Below the pieces are notes generated by a model, which saw nothing but the letters and a program-made list of their open reading frames with translations, ran no database searches and was not told the origin of the DNA. Made by a program: the position numbers and the translations under genes. DNA of 64,000 nucleotides from Coxiella endosymbiont of Amblyomma nuttalli (GTDB lineage: Bacteria > Pseudomonadota > Gammaproteobacteria > Coxiellales > Coxiellaceae), in NCBI RefSeq assembly GCF_018107685.1, contig NZ_CP064834.1, forward strand, positions 62,001 to 126,000. Reading direction: 5' to 3'. Shown one piece after another: positions 30,657-40,969 of the stretch; position 1 is the first letter of the stretch, and each line of letters starts with the position of its first letter.

Positions 30657-31838
30657 TTAATTGGAAGGATAGGTTAAACGTAAAATTACATATCCTAAAA
30701 CACCAGACAAAAACGAACCAATAATAACACCCAATCGCGCCATTTCTGAATAATGCCCCCCAATAGGTTCAAATGCTAACGTCCCAATGAACAAACTCAT
30801 CGTAAAACCAACACCGGCTGTTAAACTGATTCCGTAAATTCCTCTCCAATTTCCGCCACTCGGCATATACACTAAACCACCTTTAATAGCAAGCCAGCAA
30901 ACGGACCATATACCCAGCTGCTTACCAAGAAATAAACCTAGAGCGACTCCTACAGTTACAGGACTCAGTAAATTTTTTAAACCAACTCCTGCCAAAGAAA
31001 CACCTGCATTTGCAAACGCAAATACTGGCAGTACACCAAAAGCTACCCATGGATGTAGCTTACGTTCTAATTCACGCAGTGGTGAAGTTCCCAGTTTTTT
31101 AGAGTTATGAAGCGGAATAGCAAAAGCTAATATAATACCAGCCAAAGTGGCATGAACGCCGAGCTTGAATACAGAAAACCATAAAGCAATACCTACAAGA
31201 ACGTAGGCTGTAATCATCGTCACTCGTAAGCAATTTAATAAAATCAATATAAAAATTAGTACACCCTCAATAAGTAATGAATGTAAGAAAATATAATGCG
31301 CATAATGCGTATAAAAAAATGTGATGATAATAATTGCGCCAATATCATCAAACATCGCCAAAGTAGTTAAAAATATTTTCAAAGCAACTGGCAATCTTTT
31401 CCTCAAAAAAGCTAAAATACCCATCGAAAAAGCAATATCGGTTGCTCCGGGAATGGCCCATCCTCGAAGTGTAATGTCGTTCCCCCAATTAAAAAACACA
31501 TAAATCAAAGCAGGAACGGCCATTCCGCCTAAGCCTGCGATCGCAGGTAATGCTACCTTCGCAAAACTATTAAGTTCACCTTCCAGTATTTCGCGTTTAA
31601 CTTCTAGTCCTACCAATAAAAAGAACACTATCATCAATCCATCGTTAATCCATAACAAAAACGGTTTAGATAAGTGTAAGGAACCCAGGCGAAAGCCTAG
31701 ATGCAAACTAAGCAACGATTCATAATAAATTTGGGCAGATGTATTATCTAAAACAAGCGCTAGAATGGCGGCGACAAACAGAATAATACCGCTGCTTGAT
31801 TCCAATTGAATAAATTTACGTAGTATTCTGAATCGCAA
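30657..31838 (-). CDS. nhaA: Na+/H+ antiporter NhaA
   Basis: Inner-membrane antiporter exchanging Na+ (or Li+) for protons, used in pH and sodium homeostasis. About 12 hydrophobic segments can be counted over 393 residues. The transport-site aspartates are all present: Asp134 in IPGATDIAFSMG (E. coli D133) and the pair Asp164-Asp165 in LAMFDDIGAIIII (D163/D164). A lysine in LGKQLGIW fits E. coli K300. The frame starts with TTG at 31838, supported by aaggaa seven bases upstream; there is no ATG alternative giving the full first helix. It is a single gene in convergent surroundings, 650 bases from rpsU. It is intact, so ion homeostasis is still under selection. Confidence 0.95.
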   Translation of the reverse strand: MRFRILRKFIQLESSSGIILFVAAILALVLDNTSAQIYYESLLSLHLGFRLGSLHLSKPFLLWINDGLMIVFFLLVGLEVKREILEGELNSFAKVALPAIAGLGGMAVPALIYVFFNWGNDITLRGWAIPGATDIAFSMGILAFLRKRLPVALKIFLTTLAMFDDIGAIIIITFFYTHYAHYIFLHSLLIEGVLIFILILLNCLRVTMITAYVLVGIALWFSVFKLGVHATLAGIILAFAIPLHNSKKLGTSPLRELERKLHPWVAFGVLPVFAFANAGVSLAGVGLKNLLSPVTVGVALGLFLGKQLGIWSVCWLAIKGGLVYMPSGGNWRGIYGISLTAGVGFTMSLFIGTLAFEPIGGHYSEMARLGVIIGSFLSGVLGYVILRLTYPSN

Positions 31839-32459
31839 ATTGATTTCCTTGATTAAGGAGGTGTGTAACTCAGTCCTTTGAATGACGAATTACGAGATTT
31901 TTACTACCACTTCCTTTGATTGTTAGGGATAAAATATTTTAACAATTTCTACACCTATCCATATGCTCGTATTTTTTACAAACATTATAAAACGTCAGGA
32001 ATAATCATATTTATTAATAAATCAAATAATTAAACCCGTTTTAATATCCTTCTCAGTCACACTAAAATCGAAGATAGTTCCAAAAAATGCTGGGTAGTGT
32101 GTAATGCTGTATAAACAGTCAGTATAAACAGGGTCAGTGGCAAAAACCACAGATCAGTGCAAACTCAAACTGCTTTCAACTTATTAAATTATATAATCTA
32201 TCCGATAATGAGCAGCTTTAATGCCAAGACAATATATGAGTAAGCGAATCCAAACGCAGCAAAGTATAATCAGTTGCATTTTTTAATGATTCGTCATAAT
32301 AGTAATCTTCCTTTACCTAATTTAAATATATTGAAATTTAATCATCACTAACCACTATATATAGTAAATATGATAAACATTTTACGCACTAAAATATCGA
32401 GGGCATTTAGATACTGAAAATCAATCCAAGTGTACTACCCCTCATATACTTTAAGTACA
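31839..32459. other. Noncoding stretch between nhaA and rpsU
   Basis: About 620 bases with no gene. A near-perfect tandem duplication of gtataaacagtca is at 32109-32131. This is the divergent control region for nhaA and the rpsU-dnaG-rpoD operon. Confidence 0.55.
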
Positions 32460-32488
32460 TTGCTTTTCCCATGTAAACTCAGTATCAT
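32460..32488 (+). promoter_or_regulatory. Probable sigma-70 promoter of the rpsU-yqeY-dnaG-rpoD operon
   Basis: TTGCTT at 32460-32465 and TATCAT at 32483-32488 are separated by exactly 17 bases, a good match to the sigma-70 consensus, and lie 26 bases upstream of the rpsU ATG. A ribosome binding site (ggagg) follows at about 32499-32503. Prediction by eye only. Confidence 0.45.
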
Positions 32489-32514
32489 TGCGAGCTCTGG
32501 AGGTTAATCAGAGT

Positions 32515-32739
32515 ATGCCAATAATAGAAGTACACGATAGTAATGCTTTTGACGTTGCTATGCGTCGCTTTAAACGAGCGTGTGAAAAAGCCGGTATTAT
32601 GACTAAACTACGTCAAATTGAATACTACGAAAAGCCAACCAGTAAACGTAAGCGCAAACGCGCTGCAGCAATCAAACGTCATATTAAAAAGATTCAAAAA
32701 GAAAGAGAAGCGTTGGAGCGCGAACGCACACGACACTAA
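32515..32739 (+). CDS. rpsU: 30S ribosomal protein S21
   Basis: Small, very basic ribosomal protein used in translation initiation. The start [20 protein letters not shown] and CEKAG followed by [17 protein letters not shown] are typical S21. I chose the ATG at 32515 (74 residues), preceded by ggagg; the frame is open nine codons further upstream but those residues are foreign to the family. It is the first gene of the macromolecular synthesis operon with yqeY (14 bases downstream), dnaG and rpoD, the classical rpsU-dnaG-rpoD arrangement with yqeY inserted. Confidence 0.95.
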   Translation: MPIIEVHDSNAFDVAMRRFKRACEKAGIMTKLRQIEYYEKPTSKRKRKRAAAIKRHIKKIQKEREALERERTRH

Positions 32740-32753
32740 ATGAAGGAAAGTCA

Positions 32754-33206
32754 ATGAATGACACACTCAAAATTCGAATTTGGGAGGACATGAAGGCAGC
32801 GATGCGTGCCCGGAAAAGAGAACTTCTAAGTATTATTCGTTCTCTAATTGCGGCAATCAAACAATATGAGATTGATAATCAAGTTACACTTGATGATACA
32901 GGGGTTGCAAAGGTTATTAAAAAAATGATTAAACAACGATGCGATTCAATTACTCAATATAAGAATGGCAATCGTTTTGACCTTGCTAATAAAGAGCAAC
33001 AAGAAATCGACTTCCTACAAGAATATCTTCCAAAGGCGCTCAGTGAAACTGAGATTGAGAAAATTATCAGTCAAGCGATCAAACAAACTAATGTAACATT
33101 AATGAAGGACATGGGTAAAGTTATGGTAGCTCTAAAAGAGAAACTGGGCAGTCAACACGCCGACATGAGTCTCGTGAGCGCCAAAGTAAAAGAACGTTTA
33201 GCCTAA
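32754..33206 (+). CDS. GatB/YqeY domain protein
   Basis: A 150-residue protein of the YqeY family, related to the tail domain of the amidotransferase subunit GatB and thought to bind tRNA. Family features: LKIRIWEDMKAAMRARKREL at the N-terminus, the central KQRCDSITQYKNGNRFDLA, and EQQEIDFLQEYLPKALSE. It usually sits between rpsU and dnaG, as here. Its exact function is not settled in any organism. It is intact. Confidence 0.9.
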   Translation: MNDTLKIRIWEDMKAAMRARKRELLSIIRSLIAAIKQYEIDNQVTLDDTGVAKVIKKMIKQRCDSITQYKNGNRFDLANKEQQEIDFLQEYLPKALSETEIEKIISQAIKQTNVTLMKDMGKVMVALKEKLGSQHADMSLVSAKVKERLA

Positions 33207-33272
33207 TCCAGCTACTTCATGTCATCTAGTCCTACGTATAGTCACTTACAGAAGTTATGATGGAATGAGTTC

Positions 33273-35000
33273 ATGGGCCACATTGCACAAACGTTCATCC
33301 AAGATCTTCTATCTCGTACAGATATTGTTTCGCTTGTTCGGACACGTGTCAACTTAAAAAAGCGTGGCGATAATTATTTATGCTTGTGCCCTTTCCACAA
33401 TGAAAAAACACCCTCATTTACAGTGAGTGCTAATAAACAATTTTATTATTGTTTTGGCTGTGGTGCTCACGGTAACGCAATTAATTTTTTGATGGCCTTT
33501 GACCGCATGGAATTTATCGAAGTAATTACTGATTTGGCTAACCAACAAGGACTAGAAATCCCGATCGAAATTTTCCGACGCTCAAAACCAGCTGAATCTG
33601 ATGATTATTATACTTTATTAGCTAATATCTCACGATACTATCAACACGAATTAAGACATGCAAGTGTAGTTATCGATTATTTAAAATCTCGTGGCTTAAC
33701 CGGAGAAATTGCCAGACGGTTTGCTATCGGTTATGCCCCACCGGGATGGGAAAATTTTCGATTTTTAATAAAAACTCCAAAAATACAATCGCAGTTGATT
33801 GCCAACGGGCTCATGATTAAAAAAGAAAACCATTGTTTTGATCGCTTTCGACATCGCGTTATGTTTCCCATCCGAGATGTTCGAGGTCGTGTTATTGCTT
33901 TCGGAGGACGAGCACTAGGAGATGATCAGCCTAAATACATGAATTCGCCTGAAACTCCCATTTTTCGCAAAGGTAATGAATTATACGGATTATATGAAGC
34001 ACGTAAAGTCAATCGTGAATTGCAGCACATATTAGTCGTTGAAGGTTACATGGACGTCATTTCACTGCATCAACATCAGATTACCTATGCTGTCGCAACG
34101 CTTGGTACAGCCACAAGTGTATATCATTTGCAAAAATTATTACGGTATACCAATAAAATCATCTACTGTTTTGATGGAGACGAGGCTGGCCGCCGTGCAG
34201 CGTTTCGCGCATTAACAAAAAGTTTACCATTAATGCGAGATGGTATTCATATTCGTTTTTTGTTTTTACCAGTGGGTGAAGATCCCGATAGTATCGTCCA
34301 AAAAATTGGACAAAAAGCTTTTGAAATAAAAATAAAGCAAGCTCTACCTCTCGAAGAGATGCTCTTTCAATCACTAGAAGAAGAAATTCCTATTCGCTCA
34401 CTGGATGACAAAGCACATTTTGCCAAACGGGCCTGCGAATATCTTGATATTATGCCTCAAGGCATTTTCCGTCAATTTTTATTGAATCAAGTAGCCAAGC
34501 GATTAGGCACTAATGCTGATCAAATTAGCTCATTGTTACTTTCTATCTCACCTTCATTACCCTATTTTTCTGCTAAAAAATGCGTTTTATCAACTGCTTA
34601 CCGAGCTATTGCCGTTCTTCTAAAACAACCTGAATTGATTATAGAAATTAACCCCTTACCTGATTTTGATGGTGTACAGGCACCAGGTGTTGAATTGCTA
34701 CTTAAATTAATCACTACCTTAAAAAACTTCCCCACTATATCAATAGGCATCCTTTTAGAGCAATGGGATGATGAAGCTGAGCGCCAGTATATCGCTCAAC
34801 TAGCTGCTCACCAATTGCCTATTGCAACTAAAGAAGGACTGCTCGCTGAATTAAAAGGTGCTCTATCACGGCTTCAAGAACAAAAATCTCAAGATCTTGC
34901 AACAGCTCTCATTAACAAACTAAAAACTCACGTACTTACTCCAGAAGAGAAGAAAAGACTCCAAAAACTTCTGATGAAATCCACTATTGACCTCATATAA
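33273..35000 (+). CDS. dnaG: DNA primase
   Basis: Synthesises RNA primers for lagging-strand replication. An N-terminal CHC2 zinc ribbon has ligands Cys39, His42, Cys60 and Cys63 (CPFH and CFGC). The RNA polymerase domain contains YLKSRGL and FPIRDVRGRVIAFGGRAL. The TOPRIM catalytic motifs are VVEGYMDVI near residue 258 and FDGDEAGRRA near 300. A C-terminal helicase-binding helical domain follows. Its 575 residues are within the normal range. It lies 66 bases behind yqeY and 148 before rpoD. It is intact. Confidence 0.95.
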   Translation: MGHIAQTFIQDLLSRTDIVSLVRTRVNLKKRGDNYLCLCPFHNEKTPSFTVSANKQFYYCFGCGAHGNAINFLMAFDRMEFIEVITDLANQQGLEIPIEIFRRSKPAESDDYYTLLANISRYYQHELRHASVVIDYLKSRGLTGEIARRFAIGYAPPGWENFRFLIKTPKIQSQLIANGLMIKKENHCFDRFRHRVMFPIRDVRGRVIAFGGRALGDDQPKYMNSPETPIFRKGNELYGLYEARKVNRELQHILVVEGYMDVISLHQHQITYAVATLGTATSVYHLQKLLRYTNKIIYCFDGDEAGRRAAFRALTKSLPLMRDGIHIRFLFLPVGEDPDSIVQKIGQKAFEIKIKQALPLEEMLFQSLEEEIPIRSLDDKAHFAKRACEYLDIMPQGIFRQFLLNQVAKRLGTNADQISSLLLSISPSLPYFSAKKCVLSTAYRAIAVLLKQPELIIEINPLPDFDGVQAPGVELLLKLITTLKNFPTISIGILLEQWDDEAERQYIAQLAAHQLPIATKEGLLAELKGALSRLQEQKSQDLATALINKLKTHVLTPEEKKRLQKLLMKSTIDLI

Positions 35001-35148
35001 TCACAACTATCCCTCATTAGCACACACATTGATAGTAGTAAACCTTACGTAGCGCGGATTTAGCTGTCGTATCAAATATCGGAGGTGCTATACTTATCAG
35101 TTAGTTGTAGAATAGAGTCTTTTGAACCATTGAGGTACAGCAATATTT

Positions 35149-37263
35149 ATGTCAACCCACAAAAAGAAATCTAAAATCAAAGTTATTAAAGAGAAGCAAA
35201 AAACTATTACTGAAAGAGACCAAATTCAAAAACCCAACGCTAAACGGTCGGTAAAGATTAAACTAACAGCAGTTAGACGTACATTGACAAATGTCAAACC
35301 TACACTAACGATCAATACGAAGCAGACTACTAAAGCTAAAAAAGCTATGGTAGTTATAGAACCAGAAAGATCTTCGTTCGTGCCCTCTATTGAGAAAAAA
35401 CCAGCTCTTGCTTCTTCGCTTCAAGTCCAATTACTCATAACAGCTGAAGAAAACATCACAGAAACTCAGCGATTAGGTTTTGGTGCTTTATTAGAAGAAG
35501 CGAAGCATAAAGGTTATCTGATCCATGAAGATTTAATTAATCTTCTTCCTAATGATTATGCTGATCCTTCACAAATAGAAGGTATTATCGGCCGTCTTAC
35601 AGAAATGGGCATTAAAGTTTTTGAAGTTCCTCCTGATGCTGACTCATTGCTTTTGGGCGAGGATACTCAATCAGATGATGAAATTAATGAAGATGTCGCT
35701 GAAGTATTAGCAACAGAAACCCGTACTACCGATCCTATTCGTATGTATATGCGCGAAATGGGTAGCGTCGAATTATTAACACGAGAAGGTGAGATTATTA
35801 TCGCCAAACGCATCGAAAAAGGCATTCGACAAGTGATGAGTGCGATAGTTGAATATCCTGAACTCATCGAATCGTTTATTAGAGAATACGACACTCTTCT
35901 AATGAGAGAAGGGCGTTTAAATGATTTACTTATCGGTTTTTTTGACGAAGAATCCGAAGAAGCATTACAGCTTGAAGAGCGCACTAAAGAATCGGACTTA
36001 TCCGAAGGGGATGAAGATGAGGATACGGATGATTTTGATGAGAGTGCCCCGGATCCTCTTGTTACTCAAAAGCATATGCACGAGCTTAAAAGGCTCTATG
36101 GTCGTTATTTAAATTCAATTAAACGTTACAGCAAAAAGAATTTAGAAACTCTAAAACATCAAAAGAATCTTGCAGAATGCTTTTCTATCTTTAAGCTTTC
36201 TATTAAGCAGTTTAATCGACTCACGGGTCGATTACGTTCTTTACTACAGGAAGCACGCACACAAGAACGATTGATTATGAATTATTGTGTGACAAAAGCA
36301 AAAACTCTTCGTAAAAAGTTTATTACTTCGTTTCCACACAATGAGACAAATATAGAATGGTTGGAACAGTACAAAAAAGAAAATAAGGAACAAGCAAAAC
36401 GATTAGAAAAATACAGCAAAGAAATTTATCGTGCCCAACGAAATCTGACGCAGTTAGAGGAAAAAAGTAATTTAAGTATTCAGGAAATAAAGGAAATCAA
36501 TCGTCGTGTAGCAATTGGTGAAGCAAAATCGCGTCGTGCAAAAAAAGAGATGATTGAAGCCAACTTACGACTAGTAATTTCAATCGCAAAAAAATACACC
36601 AATCGCGGCTTGCAATTTCTCGATCTTATTCAAGAAGGTAATATTGGCTTAATGAAAGCGGTCGATAAATTTGAATATCGTCGCGGTTATAAATTTTCGA
36701 CATATGCAACGTGGTGGATTCGGCAAGCTATTACGCGCTCAATTGCTGACCAGGCACGCACTATCCGTATTCCCGTGCATATGATTGAAACTATCAATAA
36801 ACTTAATCGCATTAATCGACAAATTTTACAAGAAACCGGTCAAGAGGCAACTCCAGAAGAATTAGGTCGACGTATGGAGATGTCTGAAGAGAAAGTAAGA
36901 AAAGTGTTAAAAATTGCGAAAGAACCTATTTCAATGGAAACACCAATTGGTGAAGATGAAGATTCTAACTTAGGAGACTTTATCGAAGATATAAACACAG
37001 AATCTCCAATAGATTATGCAACTTCTTCCGGTCTTCAGGAAGCCACTCGAGAAATTTTAGCCACACTTACTCCTCGGGAAGCTAAAGTACTACGTATGCG
37101 CTTCGGCATCGATATGAATACTGATCATACACTCGAAGAAGTAGGTAAACAATTTGATGTCACACGGGAACGGATTCGTCAAATCGAAGCAAAATCCCTA
37201 CGTAAATTGCGTCATCCTAGTCGAGCTGAGAAGCTACGTAGCTTTATTGAATCTGAAGAATAA
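35149..37263 (+). CDS. rpoD: RNA polymerase sigma factor RpoD (sigma-70)
   Basis: Primary housekeeping sigma factor, 704 residues. A long lysine-rich N-terminal extension (residues 1-80) precedes region 1.1. Region 1.2 has [12 protein letters not shown], and the non-conserved acidic insert (about 265-302, with [13 protein letters not shown]) follows. Regions 2.1-2.4 are at about 470-550, including [20 protein letters not shown] and [15 protein letters not shown] for -10 recognition and melting. Region 3 follows, then region 4.2 at about 661-692 ([20 protein letters not shown]) for -35 recognition. The lysine- and threonine-rich extension of about 65 residues before the recognisable region 1.1 is longer than in E. 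coli. Last gene of its operon. It is intact. Confidence 0.96.
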   Translation: MSTHKKKSKIKVIKEKQKTITERDQIQKPNAKRSVKIKLTAVRRTLTNVKPTLTINTKQTTKAKKAMVVIEPERSSFVPSIEKKPALASSLQVQLLITAEENITETQRLGFGALLEEAKHKGYLIHEDLINLLPNDYADPSQIEGIIGRLTEMGIKVFEVPPDADSLLLGEDTQSDDEINEDVAEVLATETRTTDPIRMYMREMGSVELLTREGEIIIAKRIEKGIRQVMSAIVEYPELIESFIREYDTLLMREGRLNDLLIGFFDEESEEALQLEERTKESDLSEGDEDEDTDDFDESAPDPLVTQKHMHELKRLYGRYLNSIKRYSKKNLETLKHQKNLAECFSIFKLSIKQFNRLTGRLRSLLQEARTQERLIMNYCVTKAKTLRKKFITSFPHNETNIEWLEQYKKENKEQAKRLEKYSKEIYRAQRNLTQLEEKSNLSIQEIKEINRRVAIGEAKSRRAKKEMIEANLRLVISIAKKYTNRGLQFLDLIQEGNIGLMKAVDKFEYRRGYKFSTYATWWIRQAITRSIADQARTIRIPVHMIETINKLNRINRQILQETGQEATPEELGRRMEMSEEKVRKVLKIAKEPISMETPIGEDEDSNLGDFIEDINTESPIDYATSSGLQEATREILATLTPREAKVLRMRFGIDMNTDHTLEEVGKQFDVTRERIRQIEAKSLRKLRHPSRAEKLRSFIESEE

Positions 37264-37742
37264 AACCCACGTGGACCTCTACACAATCCGAATTAATCTT
37301 TAACCTCTTGTCCTAAGTAAAGGAAAGGATCTGGAATGAAGCACAATTCTTCCGATGATTCTGAGAAAATTATATCTTACAAGATGTGTGGAAAGTGAAC
37401 AGTTGAGTCAAATTGAAATAGCAAAACAAATCGAGAACATTCGTTAGAATCGGACGATAACATTGATAAGTTTTATTATATTGAACTCGTCATACATTGG
37501 TTAATAGCTAAAATACTTATATGGAGAAGGGCAGCACCACTCCGTTTTTAGCAAGCGACTAGCTTTACATCACATGAATCTTCTCACCGTTTCTGGCGTC
37601 AAATGAATGAGCAGAATACACGACGACAGATTTGTATTGACGTCTATAGGAGGCACTATCCACTGCTGTGCTATAGCTTGGGATAATTTGTGCTTTATAT
37701 TGATTAAAATATCTTGCATTTACGCGGTTTGTTGGTTTTTAA
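37264..37742. other. Noncoding stretch downstream of rpoD
   Basis: About 480 bases between the convergent ends of rpoD and the frameshifted gene at 37743-38253. I see no U-tailed hairpin and no coding remnant. Confidence 0.5.
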
Positions 37743-38253
37743 CTATTTATATCTCCTCTTGAGTAATTTCTTGCTAAAGTAATTTCTTTGTATAACTGTT
37801 ATTGTTTTTTGGCTAAGGTACTCTGCTTTTTTCATGACTAGTGCTTTCTTCTTAGAAGTCATTCCAAGTTTCCGCTGCTGCTTCAATTGCAATTGCTTAG
37901 TTCGTGTAGATATTAACTGTTCTTGTTTAGTAATTTGTTGCTTTTTACAAGTAAGTACGTGCTGTTGTAATTTTTCTTTATGAGTTTTTTGTAACGGTGC
38001 GTTTTCGTTTCTCAATCTGATTTATTTTTTTAATTTGATTATCAACCAAGTGCCGACACACAACAACAGCATTAACGACCGGTATTGATCTGCTTTGATC
38101 ATTAAATTTATACCCACTCTGCATAGATACATTAATACTTAGTAAATACTTAGTACATTTAATAACATGACATGTACAAAAACCGAAATTCCTATAGGTA
38201 AATAATAGGAAGGCAGTATCTTTAGTACACGTTTTTTTACTACTATGATACAT
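37743..38253 (-). pseudogene. Frameshifted DUF4124-like coiled-coil protein
   Basis: Two overlapping minus-strand frames (38253-37978 and 38015-37743) read as one gene if a single A is removed from the A6 run near 37987-37992. Joined, the product would run from QSGYKFNDQSRSIPVV through a long charged helix (QIKKINQIEKRKRTVTKN, then KEKLQQHVLTCKKQQ) to KQEQLISTRTKQLQLKQQRK. This order (a short beta segment, a coiled coil, then a D/E-x-LL-x-T-Y-T-like element before a basic R-K-L) recalls DUF4124-containing envelope proteins, but the N-terminal domain and signal peptide are poorly preserved. The ATG overlaps the stop of the upstream lapC-like gene (TGATG), so it was translationally coupled to it. 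Slippage at the A-run could still yield some product. Confidence 0.45.
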
Positions 38254-40172
38254 CAGTAGCGGAAATATTTTTCCAAATCTTCCAATGTCTGTTGCAATAA
38301 ATCTTTATTTAGAGAAGCATCATATTTTGGGCGGCCATTAAGAAAATTGATAACATAATCTCCATCTGGATAAATACGCGTCACTTGCTTTTTTGTAATG
38401 ACAGCATAGTCGCTATAACTACCCGCGACTAAGAAAGTACGACGACCTCCTTTGAAAAACAATGACTGGCCGATTGTATAATCAGAGAGTGAATTTTGAC
38501 AACCTAATACTTGTGTCATTAAAGTGGGTACAATGTCGTAATGATTTGTAAAATATGAATAAATTTCTGGTTTTTTCCCTGGCCAGTACATCAATAGTGG
38601 AATATGTAATTGATAAGGAGTATATGCGCTTGCATGGACCCAATATCCCATACGTTCATCATTGAGCTGTTCACCGTGATCCGTTGTGATAATAACAATA
38701 GTATTTCTCAACAAACCATGTATCTTTAACAAATGTAGTACTTTTTGCACTTCGTGATCAACAAAATAAACTGCATTATAATATCTATTAACATATGGTA
38801 TAGGATCTGAATACGATGTTAACGCAAAGCGATTACATTGCCTAACAGCGGGTTGGAAAGGTTGATAATTAGGAGTCGCTTGTTCACAATAATTATGAAC
38901 AGCATCATAAAAGAGAAAACTGAAAAAAGGCCGCTTTCTATCCATTTTTTCAATGAAATGATTAAACTCTTTCGTGATAGCACGATCGCGCACAATAGAG
39001 CTATCTCCAGTAGTTCGTATAATGAGGTGCCTAACTTCATTGAAAATAGTTTTATCAAACGGTGGATAATTAAGGGGCGCACTGATAAATATTCCTGTTT
39101 GATAGTGATTTTTCAAAAATTGATGGATTAACACAGGTCCGCAATGCTGATTTAAAAACGCGCGCCAGTAATTAGGTGGTATTCCATAGAATAATGAAAC
39201 AAGTCCCGGTTGAGTGCAATTACCACCACTCCAATGGTTCTGAAACTGCAATGTCTGTTTCTTAAAATGATCAATATTAGGTGATACGGTACTATTCATG
39301 GCATCGTAACGCCATGTATCAATTCCAATGATAAGTATATTTAATAAATTTTTCGGAGCCTCACATCGGAGAGGATGGATTGGATACTTAAGTAGATGAT
39401 TGAGTTGGTGTGTTTGAAAGTAAACCTTTCCTTCTGATGTAAGAATGCATCGTATATTCGGATCACTTGGCATAAATAGACTATAAACTTCATCATAATA
39501 AGGTAGAATACGTGCATCTTCTAAAACAACATGACGATCAATAGGATTAAACCTATACCGATAATTCACTGTCTGTGTTATAAACATGCTACCGTAAGAA
39601 AGCAAAAAGGCCAGTACTAATACGCTGGCAAAAATATATCCACGACACCCCTTATTCTCCTTAATTACCTGACGCCACACAAATGATGCAATAACATATT
39701 CAACTGCAAATAAAACAATAATGAATACAATCAGAAAAAGTCTTTCTAGTGACGACAACGCGATTACTTGTGATACAGCACCGGCCTCAAAAATTCGTAA
39801 TCCTTCGCTAAAATAATGCATATGATATAAACCAAATGTCACAATATCGACAACTAACATAAAAATAAGAGCGGACGCAACAATGATCGCCAGGGGAAAA
39901 GACAGCCATCGACGAGGAAACAATACCACTATTCCAATAAGTAATAAGCAACAAAAGAAAAACACAACCGCCAATTGAGTAAAAAAGGAGACAATTAAGA
40001 ACAGCCATGCCAAAGCTATCTCACTATTTGTGATGCCGTTTATCGCATGGAAATCTGGCAATAGTCGAAGATACCCAATACCTATCACAAAAGCTAAAAA
40101 AACATTAATGAGAAAAAACCACCCCATCCAACGACATAAAACACGCCGGGAACTGGCTAACCATTGAGACAT
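38253..40172 (-). CDS. Inner membrane LPS-sensing protein, LapC/PbgA (YejM)-like
   Basis: A 639-residue membrane protein: five hydrophobic helices within about residues 12-200, then a large periplasmic alkaline-phosphatase/sulfatase-fold domain. The latter carries IIGIDTWRYDAM, the SGGNCTQPGLVSLFYGIPP segment typical of YejM (compare SGNNTQIGLFGLFYG in E. coli), and ITTDHGEQLNDE. YejM/PbgA binds LPS and controls LpxC degradation through LapB, so it adjusts LPS synthesis. It is somewhat longer than the E. coli protein (586). A sulfatase-type transferase such as a phosphoethanolamine transferase is an alternative reading, but the topology and motif order favour YejM. The stop overlaps the start of the frameshifted downstream gene. 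Confidence 0.75.
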   Translation of the reverse strand: MSQWLASSRRVLCRWMGWFFLINVFLAFVIGIGYLRLLPDFHAINGITNSEIALAWLFLIVSFFTQLAVVFFFCCLLLIGIVVLFPRRWLSFPLAIIVASALIFMLVVDIVTFGLYHMHYFSEGLRIFEAGAVSQVIALSSLERLFLIVFIIVLFAVEYVIASFVWRQVIKENKGCRGYIFASVLVLAFLLSYGSMFITQTVNYRYRFNPIDRHVVLEDARILPYYDEVYSLFMPSDPNIRCILTSEGKVYFQTHQLNHLLKYPIHPLRCEAPKNLLNILIIGIDTWRYDAMNSTVSPNIDHFKKQTLQFQNHWSGGNCTQPGLVSLFYGIPPNYWRAFLNQHCGPVLIHQFLKNHYQTGIFISAPLNYPPFDKTIFNEVRHLIIRTTGDSSIVRDRAITKEFNHFIEKMDRKRPFFSFLFYDAVHNYCEQATPNYQPFQPAVRQCNRFALTSYSDPIPYVNRYYNAVYFVDHEVQKVLHLLKIHGLLRNTIVIITTDHGEQLNDERMGYWVHASAYTPYQLHIPLLMYWPGKKPEIYSYFTNHYDIVPTLMTQVLGCQNSLSDYTIGQSLFFKGGRRTFLVAGSYSDYAVITKKQVTRIYPDGDYVINFLNGRPKYDASLNKDLLQQTLEDLEKYFRY

Positions 40173-40640
40173 ACTGGACCTTTAGTAATTCTTTAGTAAT
40201 TCACTATAAAACAAGCCTTATTATAACAAAATCAGCTTACAAGTAAATAATAATAGGATGCAAACCAATTAGATTGTTTAATAGCCGGTTACAGACTTTA
40301 ACATAATAATTATGGATTATAGTGTCATCATAAGTACAAAACTAAAAAGTACAATGGGAAGACTTAATCGATAAAGCTATTCGTTCTAAACAACAAAGAT
40401 ACAATTAAGCTAGACGAAGAATAGAAAAAATATTAGCAAAAAACATCCTGCCTAACAAAACATATCATAGTATCTATTTCATTTTGGTTTGGTTTAAACA
40501 TATTATAGCCAAGAATATAAATTTTGGGGAAACATTGGACAATAATGACTATTTTCTCACATAGATTTATGTTAAGTTTTGATAGTGTCCTCTCTCAGGA
40601 AGAGGAAAAAATAATCATAGGAGTTGTTATAGGAGAGATT
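40173..40640. promoter_or_regulatory. Divergent control region between lapC-like gene and small lipoprotein
   Basis: About 470 bases. An 11-bp tandem duplication (tttagtaattc, 40181-40202) sits immediately upstream of the lapC-like ATG. Promoters for both genes are expected, but none could be fixed by eye. Confidence 0.4.
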
Positions 40641-40829
40641 ATGAAAAAAATTTTAACAGTCGCTATAATGTCGTGTTTTATCGTCGGTCTAACTGCTTGT
40701 CAACAAAGCAATAAGATTGAAAAGGAAAATAGCGTTATGTCTAACGCTCATCATCAAAAATATCCTGGTGCTTCTTTTAATCAAATGCAAAAGAAAGACC
40801 AGAGAAAGACGAAAATAAGTAATCATTAA
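40641..40829 (+). CDS. Small lipoprotein of unknown function
   Basis: A 62-residue product with a signal peptide (MKKILTVAIMSCFIVGLTAC) whose lipobox is LTAC, cysteine at residue 20. The mature part is short, polar and basic (ends KKDQRKTKISNH). A strong ribosome binding site (aggagag) lies directly before the ATG at 40641; the frame is open further upstream to 40524, but the signal peptide fixes the start. It is followed by a good intrinsic terminator. It resembles no family I can name; small entericidin-like lipoproteins are similar only in layout. Its complete expression signals suggest it is a real, retained gene. Lgt, which would lipidate it, is encoded at 53524. Confidence 0.75.
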   Translation: MKKILTVAIMSCFIVGLTACQQSNKIEKENSVMSNAHHQKYPGASFNQMQKKDQRKTKISNH

Positions 40830-40940
40830 GAGCTACTGGTCTTTGATTTTTTTACGGAGAAGAAATCTTCTGACCGCCTAAGTAAGGTAGGGAGATTTAA
40901 AACTCTTACTTATTATAGATTTCCAACAAAACTCACAATA

Positions 40941-40969
40941 AAAAATTCCGGATAAAATCCGGAATTTTT
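40941..40969. terminator. Bidirectional intrinsic terminator
   Basis: A perfect 13-bp stem (aaaaattccggat with atccggaattttt) closes a 3-base loop, with A-runs on one side and T-runs on the other, so it can stop transcription from both sides. It serves the lipoprotein gene (plus) and proS (minus); the proS stop codon (40969-40971) overlaps the stem edge. Confidence 0.85.
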
